Source: Dentipellis sp. KUC8613
Taxonomy: Eukaryota > Basidiomycota > Agaricomycetes > Russulales > Hericiaceae
DNA length: 64,000 nt
Direction: 5' to 3'
Assembly: GCA_002286715.1 (NCBI GenBank)
Contig: NSJX01000010.1
Location: forward strand, 413,244 to 477,243
The first letter of the stretch is position 1; each line of letters starts with the position of its first letter. The position numbers and the translations under genes are program-made. Below the pieces are notes generated by a model, which did no database searches, was not told the origin of the DNA, and saw nothing but the letters and a program-made list of their open reading frames with translations. Positions 1-12,009 of the stretch are shown in pieces.

Positions 1-6
1 TTTCAT
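1..6 (-). CDS. Possible first codons of a paralogous C2H2 zinc-finger gene, cut by the window edge
   Basis: On the minus strand an ATG followed by AAA sits exactly where, in copy B of the duplication, the zinc-finger gene starts with ATG AAC. The bases just upstream align between the copies (CCTCTAGC...CGAATG against CCTCTAGC...CCGATG). Only two codons are visible, so this is inferred from the duplication alone. Confidence 0.3.
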
Positions 7-1110
7 TTCGAAAGCTAGAGGGCCAATTTATTGCACGGGAAGGATGGGGAAGTGCTAGACGAGGGAGACAAAAGGATGGTGCGTCAACCGCAGGGTGCCC
101 GGGTTTAAGTACTGGCAATTGACATTCAAACTAAGCTCGCCAATTGTAGACATCTTGACCCATCAGTGTAGAGAACACTGCTAGCCCCGTCCTCCGACAG
201 GCGAAATGAGGCACTCAAAAGCCCGGCCTCCGCATGCGTGTTCGTTCGTGTCGGAGTTGGAGGCTAGGGTGAGTCTGATGGGCGTGTTTAGTATGGGCAG
301 AGGTTGGCTATGGGCATGGGCCTAACCTAGGAAGGCATCTCGGACGCATTCTCGTCAGTGTAGAGACTGAATCATCTGTTTTCGTGTCCCAGGATAGGGA
401 CGTTATAAAGGGACGAGGCGACGATCTGGCCGGCACGATCATTGACGGGCGAGCAAAGTGTTCGTGATGAGAGAAGATCGCAATCGTTGTGCCTACAATG
501 GGTTCAGGATGTTCGAACAAAACACCCCAAATCCGCACTCGTTAAACGTACCTAGCCTCCTGCATAATGAGCGCCCAATGTGAGCGTGTGATCCGCGAGG
601 CGAAAGACGTACTTTCGAGGGCATCCAACTTGAGACGACTCGTGGACAGCAAAGCGCGGCAGATGCGGGGAAGGATTGGTGTGGTGCTTGACAGAAGCCA
701 GGTGCTAGTCGCGAAGCAGACATACTATTCGGGGACCCGACACAGCCTAGAGGCTACCTCCTCCTCGCTGATGCTGTGCGACACTGTGTACACACGCACA
801 AGTCCACGCACATAGCTATCGCTAACCTTTTCCATCATTCGGGTGTCCGGCGCACGTCGTGCCGTGTGCATTGCTTCTATCTTAATTTCACGAGTCTGAT
901 TGTATTCGCGAGATTGGCGCAACTGTCATTAAGTATGTTCTATTGAGCTCGAAGGTGATGATGACTTACCGAATGAAGTCGTTGCAGATTCTCTTGATCC
1001 AGCTCTTGTTGAAGCTGTCGTGCACACGCCAACCTATCGTTTGCTTCTTTATTGACTGCAGGTGATCAAAGCAACAGCGGACGAGGTGCCCTATGCCACG
1101 CAATAGTAGC
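1..1110. repeat. Segmental duplication, copy A (upstream region of the C2H2 gene)
   Basis: This stretch matches 3557-4745 almost base for base over long runs, for example around 120-300 and 540-800, with small insertions and deletions between the copies. Copy B lies directly upstream of the zinc-finger gene at 1866-3556, so copy A is most simply the upstream region of a paralogue beyond the left edge. Copy B has about 10 extra bases after the shared CGTACTTTC motif near 4170. Both copies carry a TTATAAAGGG box (about 403 and 3950). Similarity fades near 1110. Confidence 0.85.
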
Positions 1111-1177
1111 TAGCAGACGCTAGCGACTGTGGATAATTATGATCTTTGTGGGATGAGCCTTTTTTGTTTGTAATTCT

Positions 1178-1178
<1 letters not shown>

Positions 1179-1208
<30 letters not shown>
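1179..1208. repeat. Poly(A) homopolymer tract, about 30 bases
   Basis: An uninterrupted run of about 30 A lies just past the end of duplication copy A. No reverse-transcriptase remnant or target-site duplication is evident beside it. It could be a retroposed tail or a simple homopolymer. Confidence 0.8.
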
Positions 1209-1211
<3 letters not shown>

Positions 1212-1865
1212 AAATACCATGATATCCATCTGCATACGCTAGCAATCAAGCTCGACGTCTGAACTGATGTTGAAGCTTTGAAGTTGAACGGAAGCAAAAA
1301 CCATAATGGCCACGACCGTAATTACAAGTCCCGCGGACCTTTGCACGTGCCACGTGTCCAGATCAGAGGTCTCCGAGTCCCGCCCAAAAGGTGCAGTGAC
1401 AGTCTCTTCAGTCGCCCACATACGATATCGGCCACGCAAATATCTGGTTCTCGTACTCACGACACTACAAATGCAATAAGTACAGATCTGGTAAGGTACT
1501 CGGTCTACTAATATATCGTACAACATCATAGCTATACATCAACACGACTCAAACAGATTACTATCGCCCATGAGGCCCATCCACACGGCCACGACAAAGT
1601 CTCCAAACGGATCGCACGGCCATCGCCCAATCGATGAAGCACCACGAGGTGGACGCTGCGAGAAAAGTGGAAGAGAAAAAATAGAGAAATCTCCGACCCC
1701 GTTCTTCCTTCCTCGACACCAGCACTTACGCCTGCTCTTTGCAGGCAATGTCTTGCGACACCCATCTGACGACACGACACTCTTACTTCAACTGCGACGT
1801 CTCTGGCCTACCTCAAACTCACTCACACTCCACCCACCCCGCATGCTCGGTGCTCGCTCTACGCC
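1209..1865. other. Intergenic stretch with no convincing gene
   Basis: I see no spliced or long reading frame with protein-like composition here. It probably holds the 3' untranslated region of the minus-strand zinc-finger gene. An open frame at 1570-1941 on the plus strand has no recognisable motif, runs antisense into that gene, and is probably chance. Confidence 0.5.
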
Positions 1866-3556
1866 CTACAGCCCCCACAGCGCAACCTGCCCCGATCCAC
1901 AATCGATCCTCATGACATCCTCGTCGCGCACCACCCTATGATGCACCAAGACGATATGCCTCTGAGCGTTATCGAACCGGTTCAGCGTGCTGCAGCACTG
2001 CGTGCAGTAGAAGATCATCTTGTCGTCCGCATGGATGACCTTCCAGTGCCGCCTCACGTCGTACTTGCGGGCGCAGGTCGTCTTGCAGCCCTTGTGCGGG
2101 CAGCCCCACCTGCCGTTCGCGAGAAGCACTGCCGCAGGGACCTCCTGCTGGGGGCGGTTCTCGACGCCCAGTGCGGCTTTGCGTGGCTTCCTCGTTCTCT
2201 TCGCACGGCTCGCCTTCTTGGTCTCGCGCGCGCTGGTTGTGGGCGGCGGCGTGTCTGCCCCTTGCGACGGCAAGGTTAGAGACCTGTCGGTGAACAGGCC
2301 GGCGATGTCTTCATGACCCCGGTCATTTGCCGGGGTTCTTACTTTGTTGTTGGCAAGGGTCTGCCTTGCCTCACGCCCAGACCTTGCGGTCTGCTGGGCG
2401 AAAGGGTTGGCCCCCTCGCGTCTCGATGTACGCAACTCTTTATAGCTAGGGGATCGTCAGCGCATGTCTTGCACAGTGCGGGACAATGTGTTCGCTACTC
2501 ACTTGCTTATGTCTTTCAAGGTCGTGTCGGTCCAACCCGGGCCCATCTGTTGACCTGGCTGGAAATCGATATGCGCTTCGTTCATGTCGAAGCTGTCGCA
2601 GCCCGTGCCGAGCCCGCCGTACCCAAGCATGGGGTACGCCTGCGCCGGCGGCTGTGCGGCAAATTGGGTCGTCAAAGGTGGCGGCATGGGCATCGGCGGC
2701 GGTGCGTCGTAGTCAACCCCGGTATGCGGGGCATCGAATGAGGACGGAAACATAAAGTGTCCGTCTGGTAGCCCCGCGGAACTGGCACTCACGGAGGGCA
2801 TGGGCACTGGTGGCGCAGGAAACGCGCCGCCACTCGACGCCCAGCATGCCCTCGGGGCCGACGAGGAAGGTGCCGAACCGTGCAAGAGCAATTGTGGGCT
2901 CCACTGAGCCTGCGGCGGGGGTAGAATTGGCCCATGATGCAAATGCGGCGGGGCATAGGATGTATCGGGCTCGTCCTCGTACTCCTGCTGTTGGCGTGCG
3001 TTAGGTGAGAAAGATATTCGATGGGTGCGTTCAGACATACTCCGCAGTCGTACAGCCCTCTGCGTAGGGCGTACATGTCGGGGCCTCGGCTTGTGGCTAT
3101 CGGTGGCGCCTGAGGCGCGCCAAGGTAGATGTCCTCGGGAGGACGGTTGATGAGCGACAGAGGCTCGTTGAGTTGGAAGCTCTGTGGGATGTACGTGAGT
3201 CGTCTTTCTGGGTCTGATTGGCAGCACGCTGGGCTTACTGAGTAGTTGTTGGGGTTGGCGAATGTGTAGGCGCCACGCGCTTCGAGGCCGCCGCCGAGTG
3301 AGAATGGGTTCTGGTGTGGCGTACATCATATCAGGCACATAGACCACGGCGGAAGGCTGAGCGAGCGTTACCTGATTTTGCCCCATGATGATGCCTGCAA
3401 TGCTCTCAGAGGGGAATCCGTGCGATATCGGCTGTCCGGAACGCAAGATGGTTAGCATCGCGCTGGCGAAGACGGGAACGAGCGCCAGGAGCAGCCTACT
3501 TCGAAAGGCATGTCTTGCCAATGCTGCGGGATTGAGTTCTGGTCTTGATGGTTCAT
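1866..3556 (-). CDS. C2H2 zinc-finger protein, five exons
   Basis: Spliced model: 3500-3556, 3372-3431, 3041-3310, 2503-2987 and 1866-2445, all with GT-AG introns. They sum to 1452 nt, or 483 residues. The first 300 residues are low in complexity and rich in Pro, Ala and Ser (a PPPMPMPPP run), as in many fungal transcription factors. A basic stretch (KKASRAKRTRKPRK) looks like a nuclear localisation signal. Two tandem C2H2 fingers follow near the C-terminus: CPHKGCKTTCARKYDVRRH-x4-H, then CTQC with H-x4-H (HIVLVHH). The paired fingers suggest DNA binding and a role as a transcription factor; the target cannot be read from sequence. The gene sits between the two copies of the local duplication, so a paralogue probably lies left of the window. 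Exon boundaries are inferred from frame continuity. Confidence 0.82.
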
Positions 3557-4745
3557 CGGAGGGCTAGAGGAGCAAGTTATAGCAGGGGAGGGATGGGGAA
3601 GTGTTAGACAAGGGAAACGAAAGGATGGTGCGTCAACCACAGGGGGCCCAGGTTTAAATACCGGCAACTGACATTCAAACTAAGCTCGCCAATTGTAGAC
3701 ATCTTGACCCATCAGTGTGGAGAACACTGCTAGCCCCGTCCTCTGACAGGCGAAATGAGGCGCACAAAGGCCCGGCCTCCGCATGCGTGTTCTTTCGTGT
3801 CGGAGTTGGAGGCTGGGGCGAGTCTGATGGGCGTGTTTAGTATGGGCAGAGGTTGGCTATGGGCATGGGCCTAACCTAGGAAGGCATGTCAGACGGTGTA
3901 GGGACTGAATCGTCTGTTTTCGTATGTCAGGATAGGGAAGTTATAAAGGGACGAGGCGACGATCTGGCCGGCATGATCATTGACGGGCGAGCAAAGCGTT
4001 CGTGATAGGAGAAGATGGCAATCATCATGCCCGCGCAAGGTGTTCGAACAAACCGCGTCCGCGTTCAAAAGCGAACAAAACACCCCAAATCCGCACTCGG
4101 CAAACGTACCTAGCCTCCTGCATAATGAGCGCCCAATGTGAGCGTGTGATCCACGAGGCGAAAGACGTACTTTCCTTCGGGCGCGAGGGCATCCAACTTG
4201 AGACGAGTCGTGGACAGCAAAGCGCGGCGGACGCGGGGATGGATTGGCGTGGTATTTGATAGAAGCCAGGTGCTAGTCGCGAAGCAAACAGAATATTCTG
4301 GGACCCGACACAGCCTAGAGGTCCAGGCTACTTCCTCCTCGCTGATGCTGCGCGACATTGGATACGCGCACAAATCCATTTTCTTGTCAAGTGCGTGTCT
4401 CTGGCCTGGAGCGATGTGCGTTCGCAGGCCGTGCAGTGCACCAGGATCTTGGCAAGCATGAGGTGGCGCTGGGAATCTCGGTTTCTCTATTGGGATGCAT
4501 CGCTTCTATTTCAATTTCACGATGCTCTGGTCGTATTCGCGAGATTGGCGCAGCTGTCAGTAAGTATGTTCTATTGAGCTCGAAGGTGATAACGACTTAC
4601 CAAACGAGGTTCTTGCAGATCCTCCTGATCCAACTGTCGTCGGAACTATCGTCCGTACGCCAACGCGCCGCTGGCTTTGCTATTGACTCCGGCGGGTGAG
4701 CAAAGCGACATCGGCAGAAGTGCCGTATACCGAGCAGTAGTAGCT
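3557..4745. repeat. Segmental duplication, copy B (promoter side of the C2H2 gene)
   Basis: Partner of 1-1110. It begins immediately upstream of the zinc-finger start codon and extends through a plus-strand ATGAGCGCCCAATGTGAGCG motif (4124; 567 in copy A). On the minus strand, about 4127-4310 keeps a protein-like open frame (residues such as KLDALAPEGKYVFRLVDH) that is broken in copy A. This could be the relic of an older gene, which I do not recognise. The copies have several small indels, so the duplication is not recent. Confidence 0.85.
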
Positions 4746-5317
4746 CAGTGCAAGCACTCACCCTGGCCTGAATGTGCAGCCGATCCGGGCCTCTCTACTT
4801 CAGTCTGAGTCTGCGAGGATGAGGTTCTTGAACGGCCTGGGGTAATGGCCCTCAAAAGCTCGTCGTTTACCGTGGCGGGGAAGTGTTGGGACCTGATGAC
4901 CGCGTCTTATCGTCGCTGTCTCTTGTCCTCGAACAATCGGGCGTCGTCTTTGTCTTGCGGCCCCACCACGTCTCCTTTCGTATAATCAGATGCTTAGAGC
5001 TGAAAATTTCGCCCTCACCTTGCAATCGTGAAGGGCTGGGTTGTAGGATTGGAGGCAGTGTTCAAGATGCGTGCATCTGCGACACATCGCCAACCAGTAC
5101 CTAGTGGCAATCCGTGGCTTTCCCGGACGAGCGGAGGCCGTCGTATTGTATTTACCATCTGCCAGCGATTGCAGAAACTCTCGGCACGCAGATGTCGTGT
5201 CATTGAGGGAGGATACATTGAAAGAGTATTGATACATATACGAGACTGCCTGAAACCCCTCTAGTCAGCTGTACGTGCTCAAAAATCCGATCACAGACAC
5301 GCACCCACCGCCACCCA
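4746..5317. other. Intergenic, no gene seen
   Basis: No supported reading frame. The right end, rich in C and A on the plus strand, runs into the 3' end of the minus-strand cyclodeaminase-like gene. Confidence 0.5.
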
Positions 5318-6456
5318 TCACGCATCATACCCCTCCACCAGCGTCCCAACACCCTTCTCCCTCGCCATCCCCACCACCGCACACACAACCGCAACATCCT
5401 GCGCGCCCACGCCCACCGACTTCCACACCGTCACATCCCCGGCCCTCTTCACCGCCTCACACCGCGCCTCCTCTCTCTCATACGCCCACTCCATCCCTTC
5501 CCCTTCCCCTGCAGTCGCACGCACGAGCTCGCCCACCTCAGTGAGCTCCTCCCCACGCAGCCCAGCAGCGATCAGCTCGCCCGCCTCGACGAGGCACGCC
5601 GCGCGCGAGTCGACAACGACGCCCCCCGCGCCCGCACGGCGCAGCAGCGCGCCGTCGACCTCGCGCATCTGCGGTGTGTAGCTGCCCACGAGCATCACGT
5701 GTGCGCCTGCCTTGACCCACTCGGCTGGGAACAGCGGCGCCGTGGCGGACGTGGCCGTGCAGATGAAATCTGCGGCGCGCACGGCGGCTTCGACGTCTGC
5801 ACTCTGCGCGCTGGTGGGGGCGGTGAAGTGGACGTGCGGGTGCGTGGTGCGCAGGGAAGAGAGGAGGGCGGAGAGGCGCGCGTTGAGGGTGCGGTTGATG
5901 ATGGTTGCGTGCGTGAGGGTAGGGTAGGATGAGAGGAGCAGCATGAGGTGTGCGTGGATCTGCGCGCCGGCGCCGAACGCGGCGACGTGGGTTGGGCGGG
6001 AGGTGCTTGGCGGGTGCAGGAGCGTCGCGGAGAGGACGGAGCCTACGGGGCGGTCGGTAGCCGTTAGCATGGTCCCCGGCGCGTCGAGTCAGAATGGGAC
6101 GCACCGGATGCGGTGCGCAGGGCGGTCAGCGTGCGCGCGTTGACGAGCGCGATCGCTGCGCCTGTGTCCTCGTCTAGCACGAGCGTGCTCGCGGGCAGCC
6201 CGCGCGCGTCGCCTGCCGCGGTCGGGACGGACACGATCTTGATCGCGGTGCCGACGCCTGCGATGCGGGAGGGCATGAAGAGCGCGCGGTGCTGCGGCAT
6301 CGTGACCGCGGTGCGGTGTGGGGTCTCGATGGTTTGTTGTGCCGAGCTCGAGGAGAGGGCGTGGAAGACGCGCGCTTGTTGGGTTAGGAGTTGTGGTGTG
6401 GGGATGGAAGCGGTGAGACGGGCGACGTCGGAGGCTGTGAGGACGAGGAGAGACAT
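5318..6456 (-). CDS. Ornithine cyclodeaminase / mu-crystallin family protein
   Basis: Two exons, 6105-6456 and 5318-6042, joined over a 62 nt intron, encode 358 residues. The N-terminal half has the family's substrate-domain pattern: a Met-rich strand (MPQHRALFMPSRI), then IKIVSVP and the conserved LVLDEDTGAAIALV-N-A turn, followed by TALRTASGS across the splice junction. The C-terminal half has a Rossmann dinucleotide-binding motif, VAAFGAGAQIHAHL, and later ADFICTATSATAPLF and HVMLVGSYTPQMREVD, which are typical of the family. Family members are NAD(P)H-dependent ornithine cyclodeaminases, ketimine reductases or alanine/lysine dehydrogenases; the substrate cannot be told here. There is no signal peptide, so the protein is probably cytosolic. 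The start ATG at 6456 gives the usual MxxLVLTxxDV beginning. Confidence 0.85.
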
Positions 6457-7151
6457 CGTGGTATGGAATAGTGCAGATATTAGGTCTCTGAGGTCGAAAG
6501 TGGGGAAGCCTAGGACCGAGTACTCTTAAGTATCCTGCGAGCTTGGTTAGCTGGATATTCGACCGTAATTCCGAGTGCCTTATCGGCCGACAATCGATCT
6601 AGCAAAGGCACGGGCTTCCCTACCTCTGTGCGTGATAAATGTTGGATGTCTTTTATGCTCACCTGTAATGAAGCAAAATTGTTGCTGCTGGACGCCACTG
6701 CAGGACTGAAATCCCAATCTAGTGGCTACCTGACCTTTGTGAATTCGGATTAGCACTGCCTGACAAGCCTCATGCAACCTGCCAACTAGCAAGCGCCAAA
6801 TGCTAGACGTCAAGAGAAGCACGTACGTGGATCCAAGAGCGATGATACCTTTGCGGTTCCCTACAAATCAGAGAAATAGTTGTAACTCTGTGCTTCAAGC
6901 GCACAAGATAATACATACTCGAGGAAAAGGAGGCGATCTGATTGGCTCCGGGCTGATGACCACATATCCGCGCGACTGGTGCGGTCCCCTCTGCGGCGCT
7001 TGCAGCTCGGATCCTCTGAACTACTTATTCGTAACGCTCATCTCCCCCGCTCCTTCATCTCCTTGTCTCTGTCTTGGTTACGTGCACGACATCCCTTCAT
7101 TTTTATTCAACTTTCCTCAAAGCGTAGGTCATCGGGGCTTCACGATCTGGA
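6457..7151. other. Divergent intergenic region between the cyclodeaminase-like and ZIP genes
   Basis: The flanking genes diverge, so both promoters should lie here. I see no supported coding exon. Short frames such as 6580-6822 (minus) lack any protein-like motif. A pyrimidine-rich tract at about 7040-7110 precedes the ZIP start codon, as in many strongly expressed fungal genes. Confidence 0.5.
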
Positions 7152-9267
7152 ATGAGTGTTTTGCGTGCTAGTCTTGCGCTGGTTTCATACTCGAGAGCGG
7201 GAGCATCTGGACATCCGCAGGGATCTGACCCTCGAACAGCGGCGAGTGGAGGGTATGGCGACGTTGGGGAGAGCATGATGTCGGATTGGGATGCAGAAGG
7301 GAAGACAACCGTAACGACCCGGGTTGGAGTCATGGCGCTCATCTTCGGTGTCTCGTTATTCGGTGCGCAAGACAATAAAGTTACATGGTATGAATACTGA
7401 CGGAGTATTGTCACAGCTGCATCGTTTCCTACACTGTCGAGGAGGATGGGGTCGAGAAAACCTCCACAAATTGTGTTTTTCATCGGCAAGCACTTCGGCT
7501 CAGGTGCGTTCGAATCCGGAAGCTTGTTTGCCAATTCTGGTTGTTGACCGCTATTCGACTTTATTCAATTTATTAGGTGTTATCCTCGCCACAGCATTTG
7601 TACATCTTTTACAAGATGCGTTTGAGTCTTTGCTGGATCCTCAGGTCAAGGCGATCACAAGTATCGGCCGTTGGACGGGTCTCATCGTGTACGCACAGCC
7701 TCCTCCCTCACAGCCAACCCGTTATGCTGAACTCACTTTTGCTAGTATGGGATCCCTCCTCGCCATATTCTTCATTGAATGTGAGTCCTTCGAAAAGTCG
7801 CTCTCGGTGCGCTTACTCATCCTCCGCAGATTTGTCGACATCGTACGTCGACCACCTCCAATCCTACCCCTCCGCACCACCTTCTCCCAAAATCGAACGT
7901 TAGTCTCCTTTTCTGTCCCAAATTACTCATTCCTTATACGTCTCGCAGCGATCACAGGACCAGAAGCACATATGTCTGCTGTGGCCCAAGTAGCCGTTGT
8001 CCCCGTCCCCCCTTCCCCACATTCCTCGGCCATCCTTCCCCCGAGCGAAAATACCCCCCTCCTCAGCTCTTCCTCAACACCCGCAACCTCGTCCCCCGAG
8101 CGTACAGCCGTCTCGACCACATCCACACCCTCTCACAGAGTACACTTATGCCACTGCAAAGGGCCTACCTCGTATATCGGGGGCCTCTTCAGCGGGCACC
8201 ACAGACATGAGTCACGCGCTCTCCACGAGGAGCACCACGGGCAGCCACCACGCGGCTCGGCAATACTCTTGTCGGGCGATGATGCAGAGGCGGCACTGGA
8301 GAGTGCTCGGCATAGCCATAAGAAGTCAGGCCATGATCACGAGCACGAGCATGACCACGCGCACGGGCATGACCATGTGGTGGATGGCGTAGTGCATAGG
8401 CATACGCATGGACATGCGGATCTGGAGACGCTAGCGGGGAGTGAGGTCGGGGAGGAGGAGGTAGTCGCGATTGGGCGGAAGAGGCAGATTGTGGGGATCT
8501 TGGTGCGCTTTTTCGCTTTTTCGTGTTTGGTAGGTTTGCCGGAGCGCTGACGCCTGAACGCGTAGGTTCTACAAATGGGCATCATGATCCATTCGCTCGT
8601 CATCGGCCTCACACTCTCCATTGCCTCAGGGTCGGATTTCAGTATGTCCTCTCAATCTCAGCCTTGCTAGCGTCCGCCACTCTAACATCGCCCACAGCAT
8701 CTCTCGTCGCAGCAATCGGGTTCCACCAGCTCTTCGAGGGCCTCTCCCTCGGCATCCGCATTGCGAGCCTCCCGGCGCGCAGCGACGAAGCTGGCGGGCA
8801 CCACGTCCCGTTCCCACGCGCAATCCTCGTCGTCCTCTTCGCGATCACGACCCCCGCGGGCATTATTATCGGCTTGCTCACCTTTGGTGCCAGCCAGCAC
8901 AGTGGCGGTACGTCTGCCTCCATTTCCCTCTCCCCCTTTCCCCGCTTCCCACTCCCCAATCTTCCTCTGTCCCTTCACGCGCGTTGGATATTGATGGATG
9001 CTAACGCACGCGCAGGCACGGCGCACATGAAGCTCGTCGAGGGCATCATGTGTGCAATCTCGGCGGGCATGCTCGTGTACGCCGTCTGCGTCGAGATGCT
9101 CGCGGGCGATTTTGTGTTCGACCCGGCGCTGTGGCGTAGCGGCGCGACGAAGCAGACGCTCGCCCTCGGGAGCTTGCTCGTCGGCGCCGCAGCGATGTCC
9201 TTGCTTGGGTGAGTCCCCCATTTTTTGTGAGGCGCGCTTTGCTGAGTCGTGGTTTTGCAGAGCGTGA
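7152..9267 (+). CDS. ZIP family zinc/iron transporter, plasma-membrane (Zrt1/Zrt2) type
   Basis: Ten exons: 7152-7362, 7417-7503, 7577-7688, 7746-7780, 7830-7898, 7949-8502, 8566-8641, 8698-8907, 9016-9208 and 9261-9267 (517 residues). Stopping at 9212 without the last intron is nearly equivalent. The N-terminal half holds the first transmembrane helices (VGVMALIFGVSLFG, GVILATAFVHLLQDAF). A long variable loop carries a His-rich metal-binding segment at about 8318-8418 (HDHEHEHDHAHGHDH). The hallmark metal-coordinating helices follow: HSLVIGLTLSIASG (TM IV) and HQLFEGLSLG (TM V). The C-terminal helices end ...LLG. It should import Zn(II), perhaps Fe(II), across the plasma membrane. The order ZIP helices I-III, His loop, IV-VIII is that of the family. 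Confidence 0.92.
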
Positions 9268-9674
9268 GCATGATTGTTTGGAGTTTGGCGTTTGCGATTG
9301 CTGAATTTTTTGTGGTGTTGGTAGTGTATAGCGTTGCAGTACCCCTCCGTCCTGGTATTTGGTGTTTCATGATGTTTTTGTGTCTTGTGTTTTCGATTAT
9401 GTGGATGTCGACTCGCAGCGATAGTCCACGTTCAAGTTGCCAGTCATGCAGACTGCAGCTACGCCCGCGCATTGTACCATACACCCCGCTGTAATTGTAT
9501 ATAGAGTATGTACGCTCAATTGGTGTTTCTTGATTGTGTTTCACTTACTGCAGGCTCATACAGTCCAAAGAGGAACTACAGTATGTATGCGGTGTCGAAG
9601 GTCAGAAAAGACGGCTAATGATGTGTGGAGCATGTATACTAGGTATATTCCCGATAATCATGACGATGGGTCGA
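9268..9674. other. Convergent 3' flanks of the ZIP and F-box genes
   Basis: The T-rich plus-strand sequence to about 9500 is probably the ZIP 3' untranslated region. No gene is seen. The two neighbours converge here. Confidence 0.5.
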
Positions 9675-11577
9675 TCAGGGATTCTCTGCATACCCGCGCG
9701 GGCGATCGATGCGACGTTTCTCTCGTGGGGCCATCCAGAGCGGAGATGGTTCAAGGATGCAGCTGCCGTCTGAATCGGCCATCATCTTTCGTACATGAGT
9801 GACCCAAGTTTCCCGAAAGGAACCACCGACAGCTGTGACCCGGAGAGTCTTGAGAGGCATCCTGGCTTTCTGGCGCTGCATCAAGCACTGGGGGAGCCAG
9901 TCATAGGCCCCCTTGTGCTCGGAGCCTGACTCTGGAAGCATGAACATGCCGATTTCCGGCTGCCAACTTTCCGGTGGAAAGCTCAGAGGGCCATCTATCT
10001 TCAGCGTTGCGAGGGCCGGGAAAAGCATCCGCCCGCGGTTTCGTCGCCTGGTCCCGGAGACTAACATCTCGCAGACGGTGGCTGCTTCGGGAGTCTCCAG
10101 GGATAGATAGCGCACCTGCTCGCAGCGGGCGAAGACGTTGACCCAGGTATCGGAGGACCATAGATCCTTGTGGAGTGTCGCCAGGTGTATTTCGGTGAGT
10201 TCCTCGAAGGGCAACGCATGGCAGATGTCCTGGAGATCCTGGAGGTCCTGCAGCCCGTCGCTGATGAATACCGAGAAAACTACACCGTGATAACTTCTTC
10301 CGTCGTGGGAGGCACGGAGCAGCCTGAGTCGCGAAGAGTATACCTCGAGACATTGTAGCGGGGTGCGTGTGTGTATGGCATTGGTCCATCCTGCGAGGAG
10401 AGCCAGCAGGCGCCGGTGGAGTGGTTCTGCGACGCGCCGCTCCGCACGTCTGCTCTCGACGTCAATATCCAAGATGCCGCTGGCGTCTATGTGGTCCAGG
10501 ATAGCTATGCAACCCAATTGGGTGTCCGACAGGATCAAAGTGCGGAGGTATGGAAGTTGGACGGCGGGCCTTTTCTCCCTCACGCTCGTGACATGAGCTT
10601 CCATGAGCTCAGGACCAAAGCAATTGACGAGGCGGAGCGAACGAAGACCCGGCATCGCCTCTAGGCAGTCGAGGAACTGATCGAAGGCGACGTGGGGAGG
10701 TTCGCCAAAGGGGCGGACCAGATGTTCAACGACGACGTCGCCGACGAAGCCAAAACGCTGATAGGACGTCGCGAGGCTGAGGTGGGTGAGGTTGGCGAGA
10801 AGAGAGCTTGGGAGGGAGACGGAACAGTTGTTCAATGTCACGCGTCGCAGCATGGGGGTAATTCCCGCGAACATCTGACGAGGGACGGGAGTGTCGTTGA
10901 GGTCCGGTTTTTGTATGTGGAGTATTTCGAGTGAGGGTGCGGGCGTGGAGAATAAACTCAGGATATCCGGAGATTGAGATTTCGTGACGTCTACTCGAAG
11001 TTCTTTGATCCGGTATGTGTGGCTGCGAATAGAGCTCAGGTATTCCGTTGCCTGGACATCTTCGTTCAGTAACACTCGCAGAGACGCGCCCTGGGAGCGA
11101 GCGAGCATCTCCGAGATCCATCGACGTCCCAAGGCGGGATGTATATCGGTCCAGAGTCCCAAGACTTCCAACGCAAGCTCGCGCCAACGATGACAGACGT
11201 GGGTTGTTGCCCTTATCCACTCCATTCGCGAAAGGCCATTTTTGACTGAGGCTGCTGCTATATGCAGGAAGATGGTGGCGAGAATATCGCCAGGGAGGAT
11301 AGATACGGGTACGAGGTCGTTTTGGCGGTTCCGGACAAGACACATGAGATGGTGCATAGCGCTTAACTCGGCGTCTAGAGTTTGGCGAACGCATGATATG
11401 TTCGACGGGGTGCTGGCCGCAGACACACCGTCGAAGGCGGCAAGGTGGGAGCGATACACGGTCCTGTAGTGTTCGAGGACTTCACTGAATGGCAGTTTGC
11501 GTCGATGAATGAGATGGCTACGACACCTGCGATGCCAGAGAAAAGTCTTACGGATTGGGCAAGGTCACCGGTGTCAT
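9675..11577 (-). CDS. F-box domain protein with leucine-rich C-terminal region (F-box paralogue 1)
   Basis: A 26 nt first exon (11552-11577, beginning MTPVTLPNP) splices over a 67 nt intron to one large exon (9675-11484), giving 611 residues. The large exon alone has no ATG at its beginning, so the short exon decides the start. After an N-terminal helix that includes LSAMHHLMCLVRNRQNDL comes the F-box: PVSILPGDILATIFLHI, then TTHVCHRWRELALEVLGLW, the CRxWRxxA pattern typical of basidiomycete F-box families. The rest has irregular leucine-rich segments (LRRVTLNNCSVSLP, LANLTHLSLA, LRSLRLVNC). The F-box would bind Skp1 in an SCF ubiquitin ligase and the leucine-rich part would choose substrates. 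It shares a long colinear pattern with the gene at 12010-13791. Confidence 0.82.
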
Positions 11578-12009
11578 ATCTGCCATTGCTTGATCGACAG
11601 GTCGACGCTAAAGGGAAGCTTTGGATTGTGTGAGTTTCTGCAGCTTAGTTCATGATGTTGGTATGCCGCACCTTGGCGAAGTGATAGTTCGAAGTTAACC
11701 TCCGAGGTTCACGATATCTGTATCGAGAACGGAACGGCGGACACCACGTGGCTTTGACGTCTGTTATTAGTACGTCAACAACTTACCAAACTTGCTCCTT
11801 ATGGTTCTGGATGACCACCCAGCCTTCTACGCTAACCATGAGGACTGCTCTCTAAATGCACGCTCTATAATTCAAACCGCTAACATAGCAATTTGATTCG
11901 GCATCTAGGAAATAAAAAGCACACAGCAACGTCACAGCAGACCTCGGCGGGCGACTGCCGGCAGACCGACAACTCTTCGTGCCTCATGACCGGCGAGCTT
12001 CACTCTACC
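11578..12009. other. Intergenic between two tandem F-box genes
   Basis: About 430 bases without supported coding sequence. It should hold the promoter of the left F-box gene and the 3' flank of the right one, both on the minus strand. Confidence 0.5.

Noticed and set aside
1570..1941. 123-codon plus-strand frame beside the zinc-finger gene
   Set aside because: Low-complexity, no motif, overlaps the 3' end of the better supported minus-strand gene.
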